The translations under genes and the position numbers were made by a program. Positions 1 through 5,551 of a stretch of 14,515 nucleotides of DNA are shown piece by piece (position 1 is the first letter of the stretch; each line of letters starts with the position of its first letter). The DNA is taken from NCBI GenBank assembly GCA_938029515.1, contig CALJAQ010000142.1, positions 1 to 14,515 on the forward strand, written 5' to 3'. The notes below the pieces were generated by a model. That model did no database searches. It saw nothing but the letters and a program-made list of their open reading frames with translations, and was not told the origin of the DNA. The stretch comes from an uncultured Nitrososphaerales archaeon. Lineage in GTDB: Archaea > Thermoproteota > Nitrososphaeria > Nitrososphaerales > JAAOZN01.

Positions 1-408
1 GTTGAACAGGGTGATCTCAACTCTATCAAAGAAGGCTGAATGAGAGGCTTATGAAGATGATGTAAGGCTCATACTGTGCATAGGTTACTACTCAGCCTCC
101 TCATAAAATCAGAGATCAGAAGAGTAGAACACTTCCCAGACGGTGAGAAGCTACGCTCCTACGCTGGTCTTCTGTAAGGGCTTCAGGGAGGCACGTGAAG
201 CATGGTTCGGTAACAAAGCAGGGTTTAATGCTGCTCAGATGGATAATAGTAGAGGCTGCACACTCACGTAAAGCAGGAAACATCCCCTTAGCTGAAAGGA
301 AGGGGAGGCAGATAACCATCGTTACAACAGTGAGGAAGCTCTTACTACCCTGCTACAGCATATGTAAAGAATAGGGAGCCGTATCAAGATCAGGCGTCTT
401 AGCGCCCG
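1..408. other. Non-coding stretch, no supported gene
   Basis: I see no protein gene here. The only longer reading frame (about 67 codons, minus strand, 116-319) has no recognisable family, no good ribosome site and no neighbour that would explain it. No tRNA fold was found. The segment 333-395 has short runs loosely reminiscent of the right end of TnpB-type transposons (GGAAGCTC, then a weak CCCT/AGGG pairing, then GGGAGCC), and the plus-strand frame around 175-270 is interrupted by stops. This may be a decayed insertion remnant, but I cannot support it as an element. Confidence 0.5.
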
Positions 409-542
409 AGGTGTTGCTGCGTCTCAGTACAAGTTAACTTGATTGAGGCAGCTTGGATGCGAAGCACGCATATTGCCCCCTTTGTGGGCGTATAGGTGAC
501 TACCATCGAGGCGCTAATCTAACATAGCTTGCTCTTCATAGG
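409..542 (+). repeat. Copy A of an inverted repeat element with hairpins; candidate structured RNA
   Basis: This stretch aligns by eye with the reverse complement of 14102-14250. Conserved blocks are 409-428 (AGGTGT..TGC), 455-489, 490-499 (TATAGGTG) and 509-534 (AGGCGCTAA.CTAACAT.GC..GCTC, 22 of 26 matching). Between them the copies differ in length and sequence. Internal hairpins are visible: CTCA 423-426 with TGAG 444-447 enclosing the perfect palindrome CAAGTTAACTTG (430-441); ATGCG 457-461 with CGCAT 467-471; GCCC 475-478 with GGGC 486-489. An 8-bp closing stem pairs TTAGCGCC (399-406) with GGCGCTAA (510-517). No reading frame spans it. A T-rich stretch (586-602) followed by the hairpin CCCTA/TAGGG (605-619) lies downstream and could terminate a plus-strand transcript. 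Whether this is an RNA gene, a MITE-like element or an insertion-sequence end is unknown, and the strand is only relative to copy B. Confidence 0.55.
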
Positions 543-676
543 CGACAAGCCCTTCATCCAGGAGCTAAAGTTCTAGGCTTGTAGATTTTCTATTGTAATT
601 TGTTCCCTACTTTTTAGGGTTAGCTTGGGGGTGTGAGGTGTCCCGCGGGCAGGATTTGAACCTGCGACACTCCGGT

Positions 677-720
677 CTCTGTAAGCTTGGTAGGCTGGTG
701 GGGCTTGCCTAGGCAAGCCG
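677..720 (-). other. tRNA-Tyr intron 2, 44 nt, canonical position 37/38
   Basis: The central 4-bp helix of the splice motif is perfect: exon CTGT (726-723, positions 32-35) pairs with intron ACAG (682-679). The bulges are AG|C and AG|A, leaving A38 to start the third exon. The inner helix can be GGCTTG (719-714) with CAAGCT (689-684) plus one unpaired T. The intron also contains a perfect 18-base palindrome at 719-702 (GGCTTGCC..GGCAAGCC). A ten-base stretch at 693-684 is exactly complementary to the D-loop of the same tRNA (764-755). Confidence 0.85.
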
Positions 721-727
721 CTACAGC

Positions 728-746
728 GTCTCCCCCTTTGAAGGGT
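728..746 (-). other. tRNA-Tyr intron 1, 19 nt, non-canonical position 30/31
   Basis: The segment fits a relaxed bulge-helix-bulge. The exon bases CTTC (752-749) pair with intron bases GGAG (733-730), including one G-U. The bulges are CG|A and AC|G. The inner helix CCC/GGG closes a TTCAAA loop. Read this way, all 19 bases are accounted for (1+3+6+3+4+2). Removal restores G30-C40 and G31-C39 in the anticodon stem. The outer helix is weak, only about two pairs. Introns at 30/31 are known in archaeal tRNAs, but this call rests on hand folding. Confidence 0.75.
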
Positions 747-803
747 CGGAAGCTCTACCAAGCTGAGCTACCGCGGGTCTATGTTTAGCTGACTTGGACT
801 CGA

Positions 804-810
804 CTTTAAG
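804..810 (-). promoter_or_regulatory. Probable TATA box of tRNA-Tyr
   Basis: CTTAAAG on the minus strand is centred about 30 nt upstream of the tRNA 5' end at 777, the spacing expected for an archaeal TATA box. The match is weak and the upstream BRE is not convincing. Confidence 0.4.
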
Positions 811-833
811 CATTACGCTAATATCTTCACATA

Positions 834-1109
834 TCATTTCACTTTTTCTATTGTTTCTGATGCTGCTTTTATCAGCCTAAGGTATGCGCCTATTAACGCT
901 CTAGCTGAAGACAAGTCTTGTGTATTGATCTCGATGGTCAAGTTTTCATCTTCGTGTTTTAGGTTGACCGCTGCTTTACGCCTACCCTCAAAACCAACCT
1001 CGGGCAGAAGTGCTCTGTATACAGCTGATGTCTCATCTTTTGAAGAAGTTATTTGTATGGTGGCTGTGATGTTGATGTTAAAGGTCGTATGCTCCCCCTG
1101 CAACTTCAT
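834..1109 (-). CDS. pcc1: KEOPS complex subunit Pcc1
   Basis: Small protein of about 91 residues matching the Pcc1 family (CTAG/Pcc1-like fold), the dimerisation subunit of KEOPS. In archaea KEOPS makes the t6A modification at position 37 of ANN-decoding tRNAs. Visible family features are the alternating strand-forming N-terminus, the motif AVYRALLPEV around residues 29-38, then a central strand pair and a C-terminal helix with SSARALIGAYLRLI. I chose the ATG at 1109 because MKL is a usual Pcc1 beginning. An in-frame GTG two codons earlier (1115) is equally open. Either start overlaps the upstream eL43 gene by about 30-38 nt, with no clear Shine-Dalgarno site, which suggests translational coupling. 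It is the last gene of the SBDS-exosome operon, a placement seen in many archaea. Confidence 0.85.
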   Translation of the reverse strand: MKLQGEHTTFNINITATIQITSSKDETSAVYRALLPEVGFEGRRKAAVNLKHEDENLTIEINTQDLSSARALIGAYLRLIKAASETIEKVK

Positions 1110-1287
1110 GTCCACATTTTAAGCAGCACCATATGCCGCTAACCTTACGGCGCAGCTTCAGGGCGCCGCAGGAGGGGCATCTTCGTCTGCTCTTAAGCAG
1201 AAGCTGCATCCTACTGTATCTCATTCTTAGAGTTCTGCCATATTTTACAGCCAAGCCTTTAAGCACTTTCTCTTTGCCTCTAACCAA
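1078..1287 (-). CDS. rpl37ae: 50S ribosomal protein eL43 (L37Ae)
   Basis: Zinc-ribbon protein of the large ribosomal subunit, 69 residues. It has two CxxC knuckles (CPSC at 37-40 and CLKC at 55-58) and the family ending of GIW..C..CG...AGGAY. The N-terminus is basic for rRNA binding but shorter than in most archaeal homologues, which usually carry a further lysine/arginine-rich start (RTKKVG-like); this looks trimmed rather than broken. The TTG start at 1287 lies inside the end of rrp42 (8-nt overlap), preceded by a GGTGGTG stretch. It sits between rrp42 and pcc1, the usual archaeal order. Confidence 0.9.
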   Translation of the reverse strand: MVRGKEKVLKGLAVKYGRTLRMRYSRMQLLLKSRRRCPSCGALKLRRKVSGIWCCLKCGHEVAGGAYDL

Positions 1288-2107
1288 TGCTGCCCACCAC
1301 CTTCTTAATGATCTCTCTTATCTCCTGACCTTTAATCTTAGCGGTTTCCGCCGCGAACATGATCTGCTCATATGTTAATCCGCCTGCCAACCCTTTTTGC
1401 CCAGCGCATAGATGCCCATCGTCAACAGTAGTTAAAGTTATTCTAGCGTCCATAACCGACTCTTCTTCTGAATCAGGGTCAATGATCAGCGACTCCCCTA
1501 TTCTAGCGAATGTAACAGAGACAGGTATGTTAGATACGGGAAGCGGGATAGTATTGGGCTTCTCCTTTATCTGCAGATTCTCAGAAACCTCTAATTCAGG
1601 CATCTTTGTAGTCATAAGCGCAGAAACGACAGCGTAGCTGGTTGCGTCGATTAGATTCCCATCCACATTTAGCACACTGACGTCAACAAATACTGCCCTA
1701 ACCTTCTGTCCAGGTGTGAGTACAAGCTTAGATAAGTCAATCATGCCGGATTCTCTTACACCCCTGTCAACTACTCTTGAGAGCTCGATGGCTTCCTCAT
1801 CAGGCGGCCCTGGTTCAGCGTAGGGTGAGGCTAAGGGTAGGATCTCAGCGTTTACAACCAGCAGCCCTTTATCCGGGGTGTCTGGGAACGGTGGGCCTAC
1901 CTCTATCTTCACACCAGCTATGACTTGGGTGTTCCCTAAGCTTACTTGAGCCGAGCCGTTTGCTTTTTGGATGACGTTACACTTTATGTCTATGGGTCTG
2001 TAGTCTAGAAGCGCTCTTCCATCCAGCCTCTTTCCCTTCGCTAATAACTCTATCATATGAGCCTTCCTAAGATGTTCCATTACGAACGACTTCTTAGCTG
2101 CAGCCAA
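1280..2107 (-). CDS. rrp42: Exosome complex component Rrp42
   Basis: RNase PH-like subunit of the archaeal exosome, 275 residues. It alternates with Rrp41 to form the hexameric ring of the 3'-5' RNA-degrading and tailing machine. Family features are the N-terminal helix and KRLDGR near residues 26-31, GSAQVSLGNTQVIAGVK, and DKGLLVVNAEILP. It lacks the catalytic aspartate region of Rrp41; Rrp42 is the non-catalytic partner that supports RNA binding. The TTG start at 2107 is chosen over the ATG ten codons later because AGAGGTC lies about 8 nt upstream and the gene then starts 1 nt after the rrp41 stop. Translation is likely coupled to rrp41, matching the 1:1 stoichiometry. Confidence 0.93.
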   Translation of the reverse strand: MAAAKKSFVMEHLRKAHMIELLAKGKRLDGRALLDYRPIDIKCNVIQKANGSAQVSLGNTQVIAGVKIEVGPPFPDTPDKGLLVVNAEILPLASPYAEPGPPDEEAIELSRVVDRGVRESGMIDLSKLVLTPGQKVRAVFVDVSVLNVDGNLIDATSYAVVSALMTTKMPELEVSENLQIKEKPNTIPLPVSNIPVSVTFARIGESLIIDPDSEEESVMDARITLTTVDDGHLCAGQKGLAGGLTYEQIMFAAETAKIKGQEIREIIKKVVGSIG

Positions 2108-2108
2108 A

Positions 2109-2834
2109 CTACTCGACCTCTTGGTTAGGGGCTGTTTTGAAGTATCTCTCCATCAGCGCCTTACGCTGGGCTTCGTGCAGCCTTCTGCATCCTTCTAAAG
2201 CTAAGTCCAATCCTCGCTTAAACTCTTCGTGTGTAAGTATACCGTCGAGTTGTAGCAGAGTTATAACACCTAGGTTAGGCATAACCGCTACAGGCATATC
2301 TGCTTCCCCCTCTTTGTCCTCAACATCGCTTAGATCTAAGACTATAGTGCCATCTACCTTCCCAGCGGCGCAAGCCGCCACAAGGTCATACATGCTTATG
2401 CCAGCATCTGCCAAAGCAAGTGACGCAGCGGTTATTCCAGCACACCTTGAGCCGCCGTCAGATTGAAGCACCTCTAAGAATATATCTATTGCAGTCCTAG
2501 GATACTCCCCAACCAATATAGCTGGTTCAAGCGCTTCTCTGATAACCTTTGAGATCTCTATCTCTCTTCTCGAGGGTGCTGGTGTCTTTCTCACATCGGT
2601 TGAGAAGGGTGACATATGGTATCTGCACCGAATTATACACCTGTCTGGTAGAGAGAGATGCTTTGGATGCACCTCTTTGGGTCCGTAGACCGCTACTATG
2701 ATCTTGTTCTTCCCTAGTTCGATGTATGCTGAGCCGTCTGCGTTCTTCAGCACCCCTACCTCAAGTCTGTATGGTCTGAGTTCATCAGCTCTTCTGCCAT
2801 CTACCCTTATGCCGTCGTTTATCAACTTACCCAT
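2109..2834 (-). CDS. rrp41: Exosome complex catalytic subunit Rrp41
   Basis: The active RNase PH-fold subunit of the archaeal exosome, 241 residues, phosphorolytic 3'-5' exoribonuclease and, in reverse, polyadenylating enzyme. Visible motifs are IRVDGRR (9-15), the arginine-rich RNA-binding stretch [10 protein letters not shown] (87-96), the phosphate-binding DGGSR (126-130), and [11 protein letters not shown] with D179 as the expected catalytic aspartate. Length is normal. The ATG at 2834 overlaps the rrp4 stop by 8 nt. It lies in the order rrp4-rrp41-rrp42, the standard archaeal exosome operon. Confidence 0.96.
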   Translation of the reverse strand: MGKLINDGIRVDGRRADELRPYRLEVGVLKNADGSAYIELGKNKIIVAVYGPKEVHPKHLSLPDRCIIRCRYHMSPFSTDVRKTPAPSRREIEISKVIREALEPAILVGEYPRTAIDIFLEVLQSDGGSRCAGITAASLALADAGISMYDLVAACAAGKVDGTIVLDLSDVEDKEGEADMPVAVMPNLGVITLLQLDGILTHEEFKRGLDLALEGCRRLHEAQRKALMERYFKTAPNQEVE

Positions 2835-3510
2835 CTCCTTCTTTAACTCCGAGCATAGCTTGAATCTTCTGTGTTAAATCAGCTAGGTGCGCTTCCTCCT
2901 CAACCAACCTTATCGCCTTCACCGCCTTTATGACCCCTTCAGGCTGCCCAGTCAAAACTATTATACCATTCTGCCCGATTGTAAGTTTACAACCTGTCCC
3001 AGACTCTATTGTCTTTATCATAGACCCCTTCTTACCTATAAGCCTAGGAACCTTAGTAGGAGATATCTTAACCACCTCACCTTTAGTGATCTTACCCAAG
3101 CCAGGACTGGAGACTGAAAGTATAGGGTCCCTAGTTCGATCAAAGGCTGTGACAACAGCCGCTATCAGATCACCGATACCAAACTTCTTAACCAGCGGCT
3201 CCTGTCTAGGGCTAAAGCTTTTACCGTAGACGTTTCTAGCCGGTAAGTAGGCTAAGAAGCATGAATTAATATCTACTTCCCAGGCGAAGGCTGAGTAGTC
3301 TACGATCTTACCTATCACAAGATCATCTACTTTTGGGATATAGGGTCCGGTTAATGGTATTACCCTTACACCCTCCTGCCCATATTCTGCTAAACCTATC
3401 CTCGTTGAGTAAAACTTGTTGCCTCTCTTGATTACGTTCGTTATGATCCTGTAGTTGCCTTCGGTTATCAACTCCCCTGGTATAACATATTTTCTTTTAA
3501 CTTCGGGCAT
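2827..3510 (-). CDS. rrp4: Exosome RNA-binding cap subunit Rrp4
   Basis: Cap protein of the exosome, 227 residues, which recruits RNA to the ring. The order is an N-terminal beta domain with PGE (11-13), an S1 domain from about 62 to 135 ([14 protein letters not shown] onward), and a KH domain from about 148 to 205 with the GKKG loop at 159-162 (eukaryotic-type Rrp4 KH). A short charged C-terminal helix follows. The ATG at 3510 lies 6 nt after the SBDS stop. Confidence 0.95.
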   Translation of the reverse strand: MPEVKRKYVIPGELITEGNYRIITNVIKRGNKFYSTRIGLAEYGQEGVRVIPLTGPYIPKVDDLVIGKIVDYSAFAWEVDINSCFLAYLPARNVYGKSFSPRQEPLVKKFGIGDLIAAVVTAFDRTRDPILSVSSPGLGKITKGEVVKISPTKVPRLIGKKGSMIKTIESGTGCKLTIGQNGIIVLTGQPEGVIKAVKAIRLVEEEAHLADLTQKIQAMLGVKEGDG

Positions 3511-3516
3511 TTTTCG

Positions 3517-4209
3517 TCAAACCTTTGCTACAGATATTTGGGCTGAGCCTTTTGTGGCTGAGCCGAGTTTATCTACTAACATTGAATGTATGCCTGCTGG
3601 TATATCCACTATTGCAGTCATAGAGCCGTCTTCACCCCATTCTTCCTTAACTATTTCACCATAATTCTTTATTATACCTACGCTCTGAGGTGCAAATTGA
3701 GGTGGCACCCTGATTAGAAGCCTGATTTTCTCTGATTTGAGTGGGAGAATAGGTCTCAATTGCTCCACTATCGCTTTGCTCTGCTCTTCAGCGCTTTTAA
3801 ACGGGTCGATAGAGACCTTTGCCTCACGCAGCGCCTGCTCTATTCTGAGGGGTGGGTGTGGCAACCCTGTCCTCGGGTCGATATAGTTTCTTGCTACGAT
3901 CTCTATTATCTGCCTCTTTTTGTCGTTAACGAGCTTCCTCCTCTGCTCAGTAGTTAACTGGAGCTCCCCTTTATTGAGGATGGTTATCGCCGCGTGTGAA
4001 ACATCGGTCGTCTGGAAGTGCTTCTGAAGTTTGTCAGAGGATACGCGTAAGCCTTTTGAAGCGTCTGAATAAATTTCATCTACAACTATTACTTGTGAAG
4101 GCGGTATATTTCTGCCCATCTTGTAATTTAACGCAGTGTCAGGGTTGACTAGAATCTCAAAACGCTCACCACCTATAGTGAGGCGAACTATAGTGTATTT
4201 TGTAGACAT
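3517..4209 (-). CDS. sdo1: Ribosome maturation protein SBDS/Sdo1
   Basis: Archaeal SBDS homologue, 230 residues; the family acts in maturation of the large ribosomal subunit (release of the anti-association factor aIF6 together with an EF-2-like GTPase). Three domains can be followed: the N-terminal FYSH domain (1-90, [19 protein letters not shown] and the basic [10 protein letters not shown]), a helical middle domain (95-165, with [20 protein letters not shown], highly characteristic), and a C-terminal ferredoxin-like domain. First gene of the exosome operon, from an ATG at 4209; its promoter and palindrome lie at 4210-4258. Linkage of SBDS to rrp4 is widespread in archaea and ties ribosome assembly to RNA processing. 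Confidence 0.95.
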   Translation of the reverse strand: MSTKYTIVRLTIGGERFEILVNPDTALNYKMGRNIPPSQVIVVDEIYSDASKGLRVSSDKLQKHFQTTDVSHAAITILNKGELQLTTEQRRKLVNDKKRQIIEIVARNYIDPRTGLPHPPLRIEQALREAKVSIDPFKSAEEQSKAIVEQLRPILPLKSEKIRLLIRVPPQFAPQSVGIIKNYGEIVKEEWGEDGSMTAIVDIPAGIHSMLVDKLGSATKGSAQISVAKV

Positions 4210-4217
4210 GCTACTAC

Positions 4218-4235
4218 CTTCTGCTTAAGCAGAAG
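4218..4235. promoter_or_regulatory. Perfect 18-bp palindrome, possible operator of the SBDS-exosome operon
   Basis: CTTCTGCTTAAGCAGAAG reads identically on both strands and lies between the TATA box (4249-4258) and the SBDS start codon (4209). Its centre is about 27 nt downstream of the TATA centre, so it straddles the expected transcription start. This is a common place for archaeal repressors; it could also be a 5'-leader hairpin. No regulator is identified. Confidence 0.45.
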
Positions 4236-4248
4236 ATATCAAACTGGG

Positions 4249-4258
4249 CTATATAAAT
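4249..4258 (-). promoter_or_regulatory. TATA box of the SBDS-exosome operon
   Basis: ATTTATATAG on the minus strand, 40-49 nt upstream of the SBDS ATG, is a near-consensus archaeal TATA box in the 80-nt gap after psmA. It implies the operon has its own promoter rather than depending wholly on read-through from psmA. Confidence 0.6.
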
Positions 4259-4289
4259 TGGCTCCTTAAGATGCTAATCAATGTTCTTC

Positions 4290-5024
4290 CTACTGCTTGG
4301 GTTTCTCACGGTTTCTAGCTCTGCTGGCCAGCTCTTCTATCTCCTTTTCTGTGAGGAACCTCATCTTCTTTGTTGCAGTATCCACTGTAGCTATCTTTAT
4401 ATGCTTGATTCCAGATTTATCTTCGCTGACGGTGTATATTGCCTCTATCGCGAGGACACACATTTCTTCAAGCTTCTTATTGGGCTGATAGTTCTGTTCA
4501 AGGTATTCTATAACTTGGTCGCTTCCTGCACCTATAGCCACAGCTTCGTAGCCGAGGTAGGTTCCGCTCGGATCTGTCAGGTAGAGTGAGGGTCCGTTTC
4601 GGTCTACACCTGCGATTATAAGTGAGACACCGAATGGTCTGACGCCTGCATATTGGGTGAACTGTTGGCATATGTCAGCTATTCTTCTAGCTATGGTTTC
4701 TACTTCAGCGGGTTCATCGTAGACGAGTCTGTTGCTCTGAGCGAATATTCTTGCGTGGTCGACTTGAACCCTTGCGTCTGGTATGTAGCCAGCTGCCGCT
4801 ACAGCTATATGTTCATCGACTTGAAAGATCTTTTGCGCGTTGGTTTGGCTCTGAAGTTTTCTAGTCTTCTCCTCTACCGCTAGCACGACGCCGTCTGCTG
4901 CCTTTATCCCAACTGCTAAGGTTCCTCTTCTTACCGTTTCTATCGCGTATTCTACTTGATATAGCCTACCGTCTGGTGAAAATACTGTAATCGCTCTATC
5001 GTAGCCTGCTGCTGCCGGAAACAT
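4290..5024 (-). CDS. psmA: 20S proteasome subunit alpha
   Basis: Alpha subunit of the archaeal 20S proteasome, 244 residues. It forms the outer rings that gate substrate entry and dock ATPase activators. It has the alpha N-terminal gate and H0 segment with the signature GYDRAITVFSPDGRLYQVEYA (residues 7-27). The Ntn-hydrolase fold follows (GTLAVGIKAADGVVLA, GYIPDARV, RPFGVSLIIAGVD, AIGAGSDQVIEYLEQNY). There is no catalytic N-terminal threonine, as expected for alpha. The ATG at 5024 is the clear start. It precedes the SBDS operon on the same strand by 80 nt, a common archaeal neighbourhood. Confidence 0.97.
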   Translation of the reverse strand: MFPAAAGYDRAITVFSPDGRLYQVEYAIETVRRGTLAVGIKAADGVVLAVEEKTRKLQSQTNAQKIFQVDEHIAVAAAGYIPDARVQVDHARIFAQSNRLVYDEPAEVETIARRIADICQQFTQYAGVRPFGVSLIIAGVDRNGPSLYLTDPSGTYLGYEAVAIGAGSDQVIEYLEQNYQPNKKLEEMCVLAIEAIYTVSEDKSGIKHIKIATVDTATKKMRFLTEKEIEELASRARNREKPKQ

Positions 5025-5088
5025 AATAACATCCCTTGTCTATACTTTCTTAATAGGTAAATTTAAACATTAACATGGGGGTAAAGGT
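5025..5088. promoter_or_regulatory. Divergent promoter region between psmA and the DUF371 gene
   Basis: An AT-rich core AATTTAAAC at 5060-5068 reads as a TATA-like box on both strands. For psmA it lies about 40 nt upstream of the ATG, implying a short leader. For the plus-strand gene its centre is about 26 nt before the TTG at 5089, implying a nearly leaderless message. A G-rich stretch (5077-5081) and AAGG (5084-5087) also precede that TTG. Confidence 0.45.
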
Positions 5089-5511
5089 TTGAGGATTTAT
5101 GAGCGTATCACATTCAGCGGGCATAAGAATATCAACGCAACACATAAGACGACATTCGAGATCACAAAGTCTCTACATCTTACACACAGAGGAGACTGCA
5201 TCATAGGAGTCGGTGCTGATAAGGCTTGTATAGACCTAGATCAGAGGTTCAAAGATGCTCTAAGAAGGGCATCTTTAGTGAATCTTACCCTAACCGTAAG
5301 CGGCTTGGTCTTCCGCTTCTCCGCTAAGGGTTCTCCAAATTTGACGCTTACACATGAGGAAGATGTTGTTGTTAGACGCAGTGGATATGTATGTCCTAGA
5401 ACACTTGCAATAAGAGCAGATGCGGCCGCTGCCGATATTCCTAGAGAGATAATTAGGGTCTTGAAGTCAGAGGGGTCAAAAGGTCTTCTTGTTCTTGAAG
5501 TAGAGGTTTAA
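5089..5511 (+). CDS. DUF371 family protein
   Basis: Archaeal protein of unknown function, 140 residues, recognised from the DUF371 pattern: an N-terminal strand (ITFSGHKNINATHKTTFEITKSLHLTHRGDCIIGVGADKAC) followed by repeated beta segments. No signal peptide, membrane span or metal cluster is visible, so it is probably cytosolic. The TTG start at 5089 is forced: the nearby ATG at 5075 is in a frame that stops at once. The next gene (mevalonate pathway) follows after 40 nt with its own strong Shine-Dalgarno site, so the two are probably co-transcribed. I do not assign a function. Confidence 0.8.
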   Translation: MRIYERITFSGHKNINATHKTTFEITKSLHLTHRGDCIIGVGADKACIDLDQRFKDALRRASLVNLTLTVSGLVFRFSAKGSPNLTLTHEEDVVVRRSGYVCPRTLAIRADAAAADIPREIIRVLKSEGSKGLLVLEVEV

Positions 5512-5551
5512 ACACCATATTTTTAGATTACCCCTTCGTATAGGAGGTCAG

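Larger units (their letters stand above)
641..777 (-). tRNA. tRNA-Tyr (anticodon GTA), two introns
   Basis: On the minus strand the acceptor stem is CCCGCGG (777-771) with CCGCGGG (648-642), discriminator A at 641, and no encoded CCA. The D-arm is GCTC/GAGC. The T-arm is GCAGG TTCAAAT CCTGC. Removing 746-728 and 720-677 gives a standard 74-nt cloverleaf: anticodon stem TCCGG/CCGGA, loop CTGTAGA, anticodon GTA at 724-722, and a five-base variable loop. The C1-G72 pair and discriminator A are the archaeal tyrosine identity set, which supports Tyr independently of the anticodon. Without removing the first intron the stem mispairs and position 33 would be C, so the two-intron reading is clearly better. 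It stands alone, downstream of the exosome operon on the same strand, and probably has its own promoter at 804-810. Confidence 0.9.

Noticed and set aside
116..395. Possible decayed TnpB (IS200/IS605-type) element with a right-end hairpin at about 333-382
   Set aside because: The plus-strand frame NAAQ..RG and the GGAAGCTC...GGGAGCC arrangement are suggestive, but the zinc-finger cysteines are not spaced correctly, the frame has stops and the hairpin has only about four pairs.
728..751. tRNA reading with anticodon CTT (Lys) or TCA at the first hairpin
   Set aside because: It leaves C at position 33, a mismatched anticodon stem and a large unexplained insert; the two-intron tRNA-Tyr reading fits the stem, loop and identity bases.
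573..761. 62-codon minus-strand reading frame
   Set aside because: It lies across the tRNA-Tyr gene and its introns; a frame through a tRNA is not a protein gene.
1359..1637. Plus-strand frame opposite rrp42 and many similar long opposite-strand frames
   Set aside because: They are shadows of the real genes, without family similarity or ribosome sites.
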